64,000 nucleotides of DNA from Streptomyces paludis (GTDB lineage Bacteria > Actinomycetota > Actinomycetes > Streptomycetales > Streptomycetaceae), in assembly GCF_003344965.1 (NCBI RefSeq), contig NZ_CP031194.1, positions 2,232,001 to 2,296,000 of the forward strand, in the 5' to 3' direction. Each line of letters opens with the position of its first letter. Position 1 is the stretch's first letter. This document shows, piece after piece, positions 25,849-33,779 of the stretch. A program made the position numbers and the translations under genes. Under the pieces are notes generated by a model. It was not told the DNA's origin. It ran no database searches and was given only the letters and a program-made list of their open reading frames with translations.

Positions 25849-27459
25849 TCAGACCGCGCCGGCGCGCATGTTCGCGAAGTACTGGTTCTGGGTGGGGAGT
25901 TCCTGGACGAGCTTCTCCGCCTTCAGCCGGATGCGTTCGAACTCGGCCAGCGCCGCCCGGTCGTCGGCCAGGTCGAGTGCGGGCGAGTGACGGACCTCGA
26001 TACCGCCGGCACCCAGCAGGATGCAGTTGTACGAGTACGGCGGAAGCCCGTGGTAGTACGGGAATACGGTCTGCGCGTCCGGCACCTTGTGCTTCCAGAT
26101 CTCGATGCGCTCGGCCAGCGAATCCGGGATCCTGCGCGTCTTCGTGTCCTTCCAGTACTGGTTGTCGGCGCGCTTGGCACCCACGTAATGCAGCACCAGG
26201 AACTCGCGAACGCCGTCCATGACGTGCTCGATCGATTCGTTGTACAGATTCCGCAGGTGATGGTCGTCGCGGCCGGACGGGAAGTACTTGACGATCTGCT
26301 CGATGGCGTGGTGGATGAAGAAGATCCCGGTCGATTCAAGCGGCTCCACGAAGCCGCTCGACAGCCCGACGGCCACGCAGTTCTTCACCCAGGAACGGCG
26401 GCTGCGGCCGATGCGCATCTTGATGTGGTTCGCCTCGACGTCCGCTGCCGCGGGGCCTATGAACGCACGCAGCGTGCGCTCCGCCTCCTCGGGTGTGGTG
26501 TAGTCACTGGCGTAGACGTAGCCCGAGCCGATGCGGCTGACCAGCGGGATCGTCCAGATCCACCCCGCCTCCCGAGCCGTCGCGGTGGTGCAGGGCCGCA
26601 TCGGCTCGCGGTCCATGTCCAGCGGCACCTGGAGTGCGACCGCCCTGTCGTTGGGCAACGTGTCCTGGTACGACTCGAAGGGCTCGCCGAGCGCCTTGTT
26701 CAACAGCAGCGCGCGGAAACCCGTACAGTCCACGAACAGATCGCCATCGAGCCGTCCGTGCCCGGCCGTCCGCACATGCGAGATGAACCCGTCCTCGTCG
26801 AGCGCGACATCCGTGACATCGTCGGAGATGTGCCGGACGCCGCGCTGGGTGGAGTATTTCGTCAGGTACTTCGCCAGCAGGGCTGCTTCGAAATGGTAGG
26901 CGTACGGGAACTGCGTCCCCTGATACTCCACGATCGTCGACCGGGCCGAGGTCTCATCACGCTCCTGCTCGGCGAATCCCTGGTCGATCAGCTTTCCGTC
27001 GAGGTAGCGTGGCGAGCGCCCGGCGTCGCACAGCGACGCCAGCACAAAGCAGTCCTTGTCGAACCGGCTCGTGGTCGGGCTGCGCAGCCACCAGTCGCTG
27101 AGCGGGAACCCGTCGACCGAGCCGAGCTGCTCGAACGGGTGGTAGAAGTGATGCCCCGGTTCCCGCCAGTCCTCGAACCGCACGGCCAGTTTGTAGGTGG
27201 CGTTGCAGGCCGGCATCCAGTCCGACTCGGCCAGCTGGAGGAATTCGAAGAAGTGCCTGATGTCGCTGAATGTCGCCTCACCGACACCGACGGTGCCGAT
27301 CCGGGCCGATTCCACGACGGTCACGTCGATCCGGTCGCCGAACGCGGCCACCAGGTAGGACGCCGTCATCCATCCCGCCGTACCGCCGCCGACGATCACC
27401 ACGCGCTTCTTCCGGCCCGGGTCGTTCGCCTGCCGATTGTCAGTACCGCTCGCAGACAT
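25849..27459 (-). CDS. FADH2-dependent tryptophan halogenase, PyrH-like
   Basis: 536 residues from the ATG at 27459 (GGAG 9 bp upstream; overlaps the dioxygenase end by 20 bp). It has the FAD loop GGGTAGW (24-30), the WxWxIP motif (WIWTIP, 300-305) of flavin halogenases, Lys90 in YKLAVRFEDW matching the catalytic Lys of PrnA/PyrH, and the acidic EPLES at 372-376. From memory the sequence is closest to PyrH (tryptophan 5-halogenase), for example RHFFEFLQL and FYHPFEQL. So chlorination or bromination of free Trp, probably at C5, is predicted; regiochemistry is an inference. The flavin reductase at 32740 is the likely FADH2 source. Confidence 0.92.
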   Translation of the reverse strand: MSASGTDNRQANDPGRKKRVVIVGGGTAGWMTASYLVAAFGDRIDVTVVESARIGTVGVGEATFSDIRHFFEFLQLAESDWMPACNATYKLAVRFEDWREPGHHFYHPFEQLGSVDGFPLSDWWLRSPTTSRFDKDCFVLASLCDAGRSPRYLDGKLIDQGFAEQERDETSARSTIVEYQGTQFPYAYHFEAALLAKYLTKYSTQRGVRHISDDVTDVALDEDGFISHVRTAGHGRLDGDLFVDCTGFRALLLNKALGEPFESYQDTLPNDRAVALQVPLDMDREPMRPCTTATAREAGWIWTIPLVSRIGSGYVYASDYTTPEEAERTLRAFIGPAAADVEANHIKMRIGRSRRSWVKNCVAVGLSSGFVEPLESTGIFFIHHAIEQIVKYFPSGRDDHHLRNLYNESIEHVMDGVREFLVLHYVGAKRADNQYWKDTKTRRIPDSLAERIEIWKHKVPDAQTVFPYYHGLPPYSYNCILLGAGGIEVRHSPALDLADDRAALAEFERIRLKAEKLVQELPTQNQYFANMRAGAV

Positions 27460-28198
27460 CACTGTGCACTCCTTCATCAACGCGGTGACGAGATTCGGGG
27501 GACGCCGGCTCTTCGGCCGCCATGAGTTCCGGAAAAAGGGTGCGCGCCGCCGCGCGCCGCAGATACGCGGCACCGGACGAGCCCGCCGTGCCCGACCCGC
27601 CGCCGAGGAACGACTCCGCCACCGCGGCGTGCCGCCCCCGGCAGAAACGCATCGAGGCGTCGAAGGCGGCCATCGCGTCGCGGATCCGCTCGACGTCCGC
27701 ACCGGCACGGTGCCGGTACGCGCCGAACGCGGCGTCCAGCGACTGCTCGTCGAGGCGCCCGAGCAAACGGGCCCGATCACGGTCGGTCAGCCCGGGAATG
27801 TTCAGCAGCCGGTGGTCCCTGGCCCCGCAGAGGAACTCGATCTCGCGGAACTGGACGGACTGGAAACCGCTCGATGTCCCGAGCGTCAGCCGGATGGCGT
27901 TGAACTCATCCGGAGTCAGCGCGCGAAATGCCTCGAAGTGCTGGGTGATCACCGTCATGATCAGGGGCAGCCGCTCCAGATGTTCGCAGGCCGCGGCGGC
28001 TTCCCCCTCGGTCAGCGCCTGACATGCGGACTCCAGGTGGCGCAGGACGACGGCGAACCAGATCTCGCATGCCTGGTGGGCCCCGAAGAACAGGGCACGT
28101 TCCGGAGTGTCGCGCACGCAGGCGATCTCAAGAAGCTCGTCCAGCCTGAGCCTTTCGCCGTACGCCGGACAGTGATCGGTGTCTGCCTGATCGTTCAC
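27440..28198 (-). CDS. Tryptophan 2,3-dioxygenase
   Basis: 252 residues. Family marks are the early haem/substrate region GAHQACEIWFAVVLRHLE, the central GTSSGFQSVQFREIEFLCG and the late GSGTAGSSGAAYLRRA substrate loop. The enzyme opens the indole of Trp with O2 to N-formylkynurenine. A second line of this chemistry occurs in clusters for 3-hydroxyquinaldic and quinoxaline acids (thiocoraline, echinomycin types), where the substrate is beta-hydroxy-Trp. Here it sits between the aryl-AMP ligase and the halogenase in one operon, so the substrate should be a halogenated, probably beta-hydroxylated, Trp. Confidence 0.92.
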   Translation of the reverse strand: MNDQADTDHCPAYGERLRLDELLEIACVRDTPERALFFGAHQACEIWFAVVLRHLESACQALTEGEAAAACEHLERLPLIMTVITQHFEAFRALTPDEFNAIRLTLGTSSGFQSVQFREIEFLCGARDHRLLNIPGLTDRDRARLLGRLDEQSLDAAFGAYRHRAGADVERIRDAMAAFDASMRFCRGRHAAVAESFLGGGSGTAGSSGAAYLRRAAARTLFPELMAAEEPASPESRHRVDEGVHSDVCERY

Positions 28199-29808
28199 CG
28201 CGGCTGCCCCTCACGCAGAAGCCTCTTGTCGATCTTTCCGACGGGAGTGCGGGGGAAATCGGACACGACGACCAGGTCGTCCGGCAGCTTGTACAGGGCC
28301 AGCCCGCGGTGGCGGATGTGCTCCCTGATCGCGCGCAACGAGAGCGGTGCCGCCGCGCCGTCCGCGCCCGCGGCGAGGACGACGAACACGCGGATGCGCT
28401 CGTCGCGCTCCTCGTCGGGGATGCCGACGACCGCGGCGTCCCGGACCAGTGGATGGGTCAGTACGTGGCCCTCCACCTCCTCGGCCGAAACCTTCTCGCC
28501 GAGACGGTGGATGATGTCCTTCAGCCGGCCCTCGATGACGATGTTCCCGTCCGCCGTCATGCGGGCCAGATCGCCGGTGCGGTAGAACCCGTCAGCGGTG
28601 AACGCCCGGCGATTGGCCTCGGGCGCGGCGAAGTAGCCCCGGATCGTGTACGGGCCGCGGGTGAGCAGCTCGCCGGTCGCGCCAGGGGCGACAGCGTTGT
28701 CGGCGGCGTCGACGATCCTGATCTCGTCGTCGGGTGACAGCGGCTTGCCCTCGGTGCCGAAGACGACCTCCCGCGGATCGTCGAGCCGCGTGTGGGTGAT
28801 CAGTCCCTCACCCGTACCGAACACATTCATGATCCGGCACCCGAGGTTCTTGCTGACCCGTTCCGCCGCGGTCGGCCCGAACTTCGAACTGCCCACCTGA
28901 ATGGTCATGCCGGTCATGTCGACCGGGTTGGCGAGCGCCTCTTCCGCCCACAGCAGCGCCATCGCGGGTACCAGCGAGGTGAGCGTGACGCCCTCCTTCC
29001 CGATGAGCGGGAACACCAGGCCGGGGCTGGGGTTGGCGGCCAGGACGGCCTTTCCGCCGACGAGCAGCGCGCCCAGCACGCCGGGGCAGCCGAGCGCGGC
29101 GTTGTGCGGCACGGGATTCGCGGCGAGATACACACCGTTCTCGTCGAACCCGGTCGCCCTGGCACACGCGAGCATGTTGTAGGCGTAGTCGTCGTGGGTC
29201 CGGGGAATCAGCTTCGGCGCCCCGGTGGTCCCGCCCGACAGCAGCAGCAGCGCCACCTCGGACGCGTCGGCCATCGGCAGGTCCCGCGGTTCGGATCCGG
29301 CCAGCTCGGACAGCGGTGTGTGCTCCTCCGCCTCGCCGGCTATCACGATGTGCCGCAGCCCCGGTGCGTCGGCGCGAACCTCGCGGGCCAGCTTCCGGTG
29401 GTCGAAACCCTGCAAACGGTCCGGGCCGACGTAGGCCACCGCGTCCGAGGCGCGTACCAGGTGGCGGATCTCGTCCCGGCGATGTCCGGGCAGTGCCATC
29501 ACGGGGATGGCCCCGATACGGAACAGCGCGATCATGGTGGTCAGGAACTCGATGACGTTCGGCAGGTGCAGCACGACCCGGTCCTGCCCGCGGACGCCGA
29601 GTTCCAGCAGGCCGGACGCGATACGGTCGGCCTCGTCGAGCAGCTCCCCGTAGGTGACCCGGCGCCTCATGTCCACCGCGGCGGTCCTGTCCGGGTGGCG
29701 CTCCGCACGGTCGGCCACCCGTTGCGGGAGGGAGACCCCCGTCCAGTGGCCGGCTCGCCGGTATCTCTCCGCGAAGTCGGGTGGCCACGGCACGAACCCG
29801 TCCTGCAT
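28195..29808 (-). CDS. Aryl-acid AMP ligase (EntE/DhbE/TioJ-like), first gene of NRPS operon
   Basis: 537 residues; ATG at 29808 with AAGGAGG upstream. Adenylate-forming motifs: LLLSGGTTGAPKLIPRTH (A3), FYRTGDLARM (A7), IHRLGEKVSAEEVE (A8 hinge) and TPVGKIDKRLL with the catalytic Lys. Overall it follows EntE/DhbE/YbtE, which activate benzoic acids and load the aryl carrier protein. The acid-binding loop reads HNAALGCPG; in DhbE/YbtE the position after HN is Tyr. Ala there would widen the pocket, which fits a bicyclic quinoline acid, and the Cys matches salicylate-type enzymes. Predicted partner: Ser34 of the ArCP in the NRPS at 21370-25836. Confidence 0.88.
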   Translation of the reverse strand: MQDGFVPWPPDFAERYRRAGHWTGVSLPQRVADRAERHPDRTAAVDMRRRVTYGELLDEADRIASGLLELGVRGQDRVVLHLPNVIEFLTTMIALFRIGAIPVMALPGHRRDEIRHLVRASDAVAYVGPDRLQGFDHRKLAREVRADAPGLRHIVIAGEAEEHTPLSELAGSEPRDLPMADASEVALLLLSGGTTGAPKLIPRTHDDYAYNMLACARATGFDENGVYLAANPVPHNAALGCPGVLGALLVGGKAVLAANPSPGLVFPLIGKEGVTLTSLVPAMALLWAEEALANPVDMTGMTIQVGSSKFGPTAAERVSKNLGCRIMNVFGTGEGLITHTRLDDPREVVFGTEGKPLSPDDEIRIVDAADNAVAPGATGELLTRGPYTIRGYFAAPEANRRAFTADGFYRTGDLARMTADGNIVIEGRLKDIIHRLGEKVSAEEVEGHVLTHPLVRDAAVVGIPDEERDERIRVFVVLAAGADGAAAPLSLRAIREHIRHRGLALYKLPDDLVVVSDFPRTPVGKIDKRLLREGQPR

Positions 29809-29927
29809 GCGTCCTCCTTGGTTGCGGCGCCTTCAGAGTCGGGCAGGGGCCCTCACGCCGCATCAATCCCCAACAGAGCTATGAAAGTTTTGGCCAGGGA
29901 GGCCATCGGCCTGGTGAACCTCGTGTC
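29809..29927. promoter_or_regulatory. Divergent promoter region of the two peptide operons
   Basis: 119 bp between the divergent aryl-AMP ligase and thioesterase starts. It must hold both promoters, or at least that of the nine-gene operon. I looked for an iron box of the DmdR/IdeR type (TTAGGTTAGGCTAACCTAA) and a Zur box and saw neither. Confidence 0.4.
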
Positions 29928-30695
29928 GTGAACCGAGTGCGAACTCAAGGGCGAAACTGGGTACGGGTCATCAGCGGCGAGGAGCGGCCGGCGGCGCGGC
30001 TGGTCTGCTTCCCTCATTCCGGTGGTACCGCGGCGGCCTACCGTGACTGGTCATCGGCGATGCCGGCGGGCACCCAGCTGCTGGCCGTGCAGTATCCGGG
30101 CCTGGCGGACCGGATCCGCGAGGCACCCGCGGGCCTCATCACCGAGATCGCGTCGTGCGTGGGCGCGGAGCTGTCACTGCTGGACCCGGCCCGCTGCGTC
30201 CTGTTCGGACACAGCCTGGGCGCGCTGGCCGCGTACGAGACCGCGAGAGTACTGCAGGCAGTCGGACGCCCCGCGCACGGGCTGGTCGTCTCGGGGTCGC
30301 TCGCACCAGGGCAGGCTCATGGCGGCGCGATGCACCGGGCCGGTGACGCGGAGCTGTGGTCCATCCTGCGGGATTTCGGCGGAATCGACCCGTCGATCGC
30401 CGACGACCAGGAGCTGCGGGATCTGCTGCTCCCGCCCCTTCGCGCGTACATCGAACTCACCGAGACCTACCGGCCCGCGGCGGGCCCGGAGCCGCTGCAC
30501 TGCCAGGTCCGTTGCCACTACAACACCGGGGATCCGCTCATGGACCCCGCGCGGGTCGAGCCCTGGGCGGCGGTCACCACCGGCCGGACCGGCGTAAGGG
30601 TCCGGCCGGGCGGACACTTCGGGTCGCTCTCCGAACCCTCGGAACTGATCGCCGACATCTCCGAAGTTCTCCTGGAAGGACCAGCCCTGCCATGA
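29928..30695 (+). CDS. Type II thioesterase, probably releasing beta-hydroxy-Trp
   Basis: 255 residues from the GTG at 29928; no clear ribosome site is seen, and GTG 29937 is an alternative. Motifs: LVCFPHSGGTAAAYRDW, nucleophile elbow LFGHSLGALAAYETA, and PGGHFGSL with the catalytic His. It is the second type II TE of the region. In quinoxaline-type clusters such a TE cuts beta-hydroxy-Trp from the stand-alone A-PCP after P450 hydroxylation; since this gene leads the operon with the P450, that role is inferred, while the TE at 11738 would do general editing. Confidence 0.85.
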   Translation: MNRVRTQGRNWVRVISGEERPAARLVCFPHSGGTAAAYRDWSSAMPAGTQLLAVQYPGLADRIREAPAGLITEIASCVGAELSLLDPARCVLFGHSLGALAAYETARVLQAVGRPAHGLVVSGSLAPGQAHGGAMHRAGDAELWSILRDFGGIDPSIADDQELRDLLLPPLRAYIELTETYRPAAGPEPLHCQVRCHYNTGDPLMDPARVEPWAAVTTGRTGVRVRPGGHFGSLSEPSELIADISEVLLEGPALP

Positions 30696-31438
30696 CCCTT
30701 GCCGGTAAGTCCGTCATCGTCACCGGCGCCGCCACAGGCATCGGCCGGGGAATCACGGAATGCTTGCTGAAGGCGGGGGCCGGCATCACGGTGGCCGGCC
30801 GCCGGGAGAAGCCGCTGCTGGAGCTGGCGGAGCGGTACGGGGACGCGGTGTCCGTCGTGGCACAGGATGTCGCCGCGCCCGGGGCCGCCGAACGGATCGT
30901 CGCGGCGGCGGCCGACAGGTTCGGCGGAGTCGACGCCGTGGTCAACAATGCGGGCCTGGCCCGGTTCGGCGACCTGGACACGATCGACCCCGCGCAGTTC
31001 GACGCAATGTTCGCCGTCAACGTCCGTGCGCCCGCCGAGCTGATCCGGTGCGCCCTGCCGTATCTCCGTGCCGGCCGGGGCAGCGTCGTCAACATCTCGT
31101 CGGCCGGCGGCGTCCTGTCCATGCCCGGGCGGGCTTTCTACGGTGCGACCAAGGCGGCCGTCAACAGCCTCACCCGCTCCCTGGCGGTGGAACTCGCGCC
31201 GGACGTACGGGTGAACGCCCTCCTGCCCGGACCGGTGCTGACGCCGATGTGGGACGAGACCGGCCTGGACACGGAGGGCGCCGAGCGGCTGCGCGCGGGC
31301 CTGCTCAAGTCGACCCCGATGGGGCGGTTCGGAGAAGACGGGGAGATCGGCCGGTGGGTCTGCCTGCTGCTCGACTCGGAGGTATCGGGCTGGGTCACCG
31401 GCGCTCTGATGTCCGTCGACGGCGGGCGCACGGCATGA
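30692..31438 (+). CDS. Short-chain dehydrogenase/reductase
   Basis: 248 residues, start ATG overlapping the TE stop (ATGA). Classical SDR: cofactor loop TGAATGIGRGI (12-22), NNAG, active-site Ser in VVNISSAGG and YGATK (Tyr/Lys), with a VDGGR terminal motif. The Arg pair in VAGRREK after beta2 suggests NADP(H). Within a 3-hydroxyquinaldic acid pathway a ketone reduction at quinoline C4, followed by water loss, is needed after transamination, and this is the obvious candidate. That step assignment is inference. Confidence 0.85.
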   Translation: MTLAGKSVIVTGAATGIGRGITECLLKAGAGITVAGRREKPLLELAERYGDAVSVVAQDVAAPGAAERIVAAAADRFGGVDAVVNNAGLARFGDLDTIDPAQFDAMFAVNVRAPAELIRCALPYLRAGRGSVVNISSAGGVLSMPGRAFYGATKAAVNSLTRSLAVELAPDVRVNALLPGPVLTPMWDETGLDTEGAERLRAGLLKSTPMGRFGEDGEIGRWVCLLLDSEVSGWVTGALMSVDGGRTA

Positions 31439-31479
31439 CCGGCCTGTCGGCCGAAAACACTCTCGCAGAACAAAGGGGT

Positions 31480-32733
31480 ATGAGCGTGAGTCCAGAGAAC
31501 ATGTCCGTCGCAGGCTCCATTCCCTCGTCGTGCCTGGTCAGCATCTTCTGGGCAGCGGAGAAGCTGGAGAGGGAGACCGGCATCGACGTGGTGAAGCTGC
31601 ACGTCGGCGACCCGTATTTCCATCCGTCGGACGATGTCGCCCAGGCGTTCGTGGACGCCGTGCGGCGCGGCGACACCAAGTACACCGGTGTTGAGGGCCT
31701 GACCGCTCTGCGGGAGGCGGCGGCCGAGAAGCTGCGCACGGACAACGGATTGGACAGCGATGTCAACAGGCTTCTGATCTCGCCCGGTTCGGCCCAGGGC
31801 CTGACCGGCCTCCTGCATTCGCTCGCCGAACCCGGCGCCGAGATCCTGCTGCCGGAACTGCACTGGCCGGTCCACCTCCAGCAGAGCCTGCTCGCGGGTT
31901 TCCGGCCGGTCCTGTACCCGCTGGGTCCCGGCTTCCGGCCCGATCCCGACAGGATCGCGGCCGCCGCGACGCCCCGCACCCGAGTCCTTCTGATCAACTC
32001 TCCGGCCAACCCGACCGGCGTCGTCCTCGACGGCGACGAGATCCGCACCCTGCTGGACCTGGCCCGGAGAAACCGCTGGCAGGTCATCAGCGACGAGGCA
32101 TACGAGCACTTCTGCTACGAGGGGGAGCACATATCGGCCGCCTCCTTCGAGCGCGACGTCCCGGCAGCCGAGCGCATCGTGCACAGCGTCTTCACCTTCT
32201 CCAAAGGCTTCGCGATGACCGGCTACCGGCTGGGCTACGTGGCACCGGCCACCGATCGCGCCGCCGACGTCATGAAGGTCGTCCAGGAGGCCGGCATCAT
32301 CGGTACGTCGACCCCGGTGCAGCACGCGGGCATCGCCGCGCTGAAGGGCCGGGCGGACTCGACGGCGTCCCACCGCAAGCTGGTGCAGCGCAACCGGGAC
32401 GCGGCACTGCCGCCGCTGATCAAGGCCGGGCTGCTGCACGCGCTGCCGGCCGGCGGCTGGTACGCGATGCTCGACGTGACCAGGTCCGGCTTGGACGCCG
32501 AGTCGTTCGCGATGCGGCTGCTCGAACGCAAGGGCGTCGCGGTGGTGGCGGGCAACGGGTTCGCCATGCGTCCCGGTGTCGACGACAGGGGTCGTATCCG
32601 TTCCCACGACTACGCGCCCTGGGCACGGCACTTGGTGCGGATCGCGTTCTGTGTCGATCCGGCGGCACTCGAAACCGGTGTGCGGCGGATCGTGGAGTTC
32701 GTCGAGGAATGCGTCGCCGAGGCGAGGGGGTGA
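31480..32733 (+). CDS. PLP-dependent aminotransferase, class I/II (kynurenine type)
   Basis: 417 residues from the ATG at 31480. Alternatives are the ATG at 31435, which overlaps the SDR stop, and the GTG at 31486, best spaced from AAAGGGG. Fold type I marks: NSPANPTGVVL, SDEAYEHFCYEG with the PLP Asp/Tyr, VFTFSKGFAMTGYRLGY with the Schiff-base Lys, and the C-terminal RIAFC Arg. Kynurenine transamination gives a keto acid that closes spontaneously to a quinoline-2-carboxylic acid. With the dioxygenase in the same locus, action on (chloro, beta-hydroxy) kynurenine is the best guess. Confidence 0.87.
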   Translation: MSVSPENMSVAGSIPSSCLVSIFWAAEKLERETGIDVVKLHVGDPYFHPSDDVAQAFVDAVRRGDTKYTGVEGLTALREAAAEKLRTDNGLDSDVNRLLISPGSAQGLTGLLHSLAEPGAEILLPELHWPVHLQQSLLAGFRPVLYPLGPGFRPDPDRIAAAATPRTRVLLINSPANPTGVVLDGDEIRTLLDLARRNRWQVISDEAYEHFCYEGEHISAASFERDVPAAERIVHSVFTFSKGFAMTGYRLGYVAPATDRAADVMKVVQEAGIIGTSTPVQHAGIAALKGRADSTASHRKLVQRNRDAALPPLIKAGLLHALPAGGWYAMLDVTRSGLDAESFAMRLLERKGVAVVAGNGFAMRPGVDDRGRIRSHDYAPWARHLVRIAFCVDPAALETGVRRIVEFVEECVAEARG

Positions 32734-32739
32734 CCGGGC

Positions 32740-33288
32740 ATGGCGGATTCCCCAGCCGGTACGGCGACACGGGCGATGGCAGACCCGGCTGCCTTCCGTT
32801 CCCTCATGACGGCGCACCCGGCCGGCGTCACGATCGTGACCACCGTGGGACCCGATGCCACACCGTGGGGCATGACCTGCTCCTCGTTGTGCGGTGTCTC
32901 GGTCGAACCGCCCACCCTGCTCGTCTGCCTGCGCGCGGAGAGCCCGACGCTGGCGGCGCTGCTGGGAATGTCGGCGTTCGCCGTCAACCTCCTGCACGAC
33001 CGGGCCGAACCGATGGCGCGGCTGTTCTCCTCCGGGGCGCCGGACCGGTTCGAGAAGGTCGAGTGGGTTCGGAACCCGGAGTCCGGTGTCCCGCACCTGG
33101 TCGAGGACGCCCACACGATCGCGGACTGCGAGGTCAGTGAGACGCTGCCGGTCGGGGACCATGTCGTCGTCTTCGGGCAGGTGGTCCAGGTGGCGACCCA
33201 CGTGACCCGGTCGGCGAATCCGCTGTTGTACGGAATGCGGCGGTACTGGTCGCTGCCGGCTCCGGCGGACGAAGGGAGCGGGCGGTGA
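32740..33288 (+). CDS. Flavin reductase (HpaC-like), halogenase partner
   Basis: 182 residues, start 7 bp after the aminotransferase. The flavin reductase-like domain is clear: FRSLMTAHPAGVTIVTT, GMTCSSLCGVSVEPPTLLVC, and VFGQVVQVA with the following strand. These enzymes use NAD(P)H to reduce free FAD or FMN. Flavin halogenases need such a supply of FADH2, and no other reductase lies nearby, so it probably serves the halogenase at 25849-27459. Confidence 0.88.
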   Translation: MADSPAGTATRAMADPAAFRSLMTAHPAGVTIVTTVGPDATPWGMTCSSLCGVSVEPPTLLVCLRAESPTLAALLGMSAFAVNLLHDRAEPMARLFSSGAPDRFEKVEWVRNPESGVPHLVEDAHTIADCEVSETLPVGDHVVVFGQVVQVATHVTRSANPLLYGMRRYWSLPAPADEGSGR

Positions 33289-33779
33289 CCCAGGCGCGCA
33301 TCCACGACTGCCCGCTGGCACGCACGGCCGGGGTGATCGACCAGTGGTGGACGTTGGAGATCCTGCACGAGGTCCTCGACGGCCACACCCGGTTCGCGTC
33401 GATCCGCCGGCACCTCGGGACTCCCGCCGATGTCCTGACGGAGCGGATCGCCGTGCTGACGGCAAGAGGTCTTCTCGAGACCGACGACACAGCCGGGCCC
33501 GGTGACCCGGCGTACCGGCCCACCGGTCTGGGCCGCTCGCTGCGCCCGCTCCTCCTGGTCATGGCGGCCTTCGGAAACCACCGGCTGGCTCCGGAGGACC
33601 GCAGCGTCATCGTGGTCGACGAGGAGACGGGCGTGGCGGTGGAACCGGTTGTGGTCGACCGGCTGACCGGCCGCCGGCTCGACACCACCGGCTACGTCTT
33701 CGCCCGTGGCCCGAGGGCCGGCGAACAAGTCATGGCCCGCTATCCGGAAGTCCCCGCGAGAAGGAACCGTCCGACATGA
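33285..33779 (+). CDS. HxlR family transcriptional regulator
   Basis: 164 residues from a GTG overlapping the flavin reductase stop (GTGA). It has the HxlR winged helix: a Cys-Pro near the start (HDCPLARTAGVIDQWWTLEI), RFASIRRHLGTPADVLTERI as recognition part and LTARGLLE as wing lead. HxlR proteins respond to aldehydes, quinones or redox state through this Cys. Being embedded inside a biosynthetic operon it is likely an autoregulated pathway switch. The C-terminal 70 residues are longer than in minimal HxlR proteins. Confidence 0.82.
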   Translation: MTQARIHDCPLARTAGVIDQWWTLEILHEVLDGHTRFASIRRHLGTPADVLTERIAVLTARGLLETDDTAGPGDPAYRPTGLGRSLRPLLLVMAAFGNHRLAPEDRSVIVVDEETGVAVEPVVVDRLTGRRLDTTGYVFARGPRAGEQVMARYPEVPARRNRPT

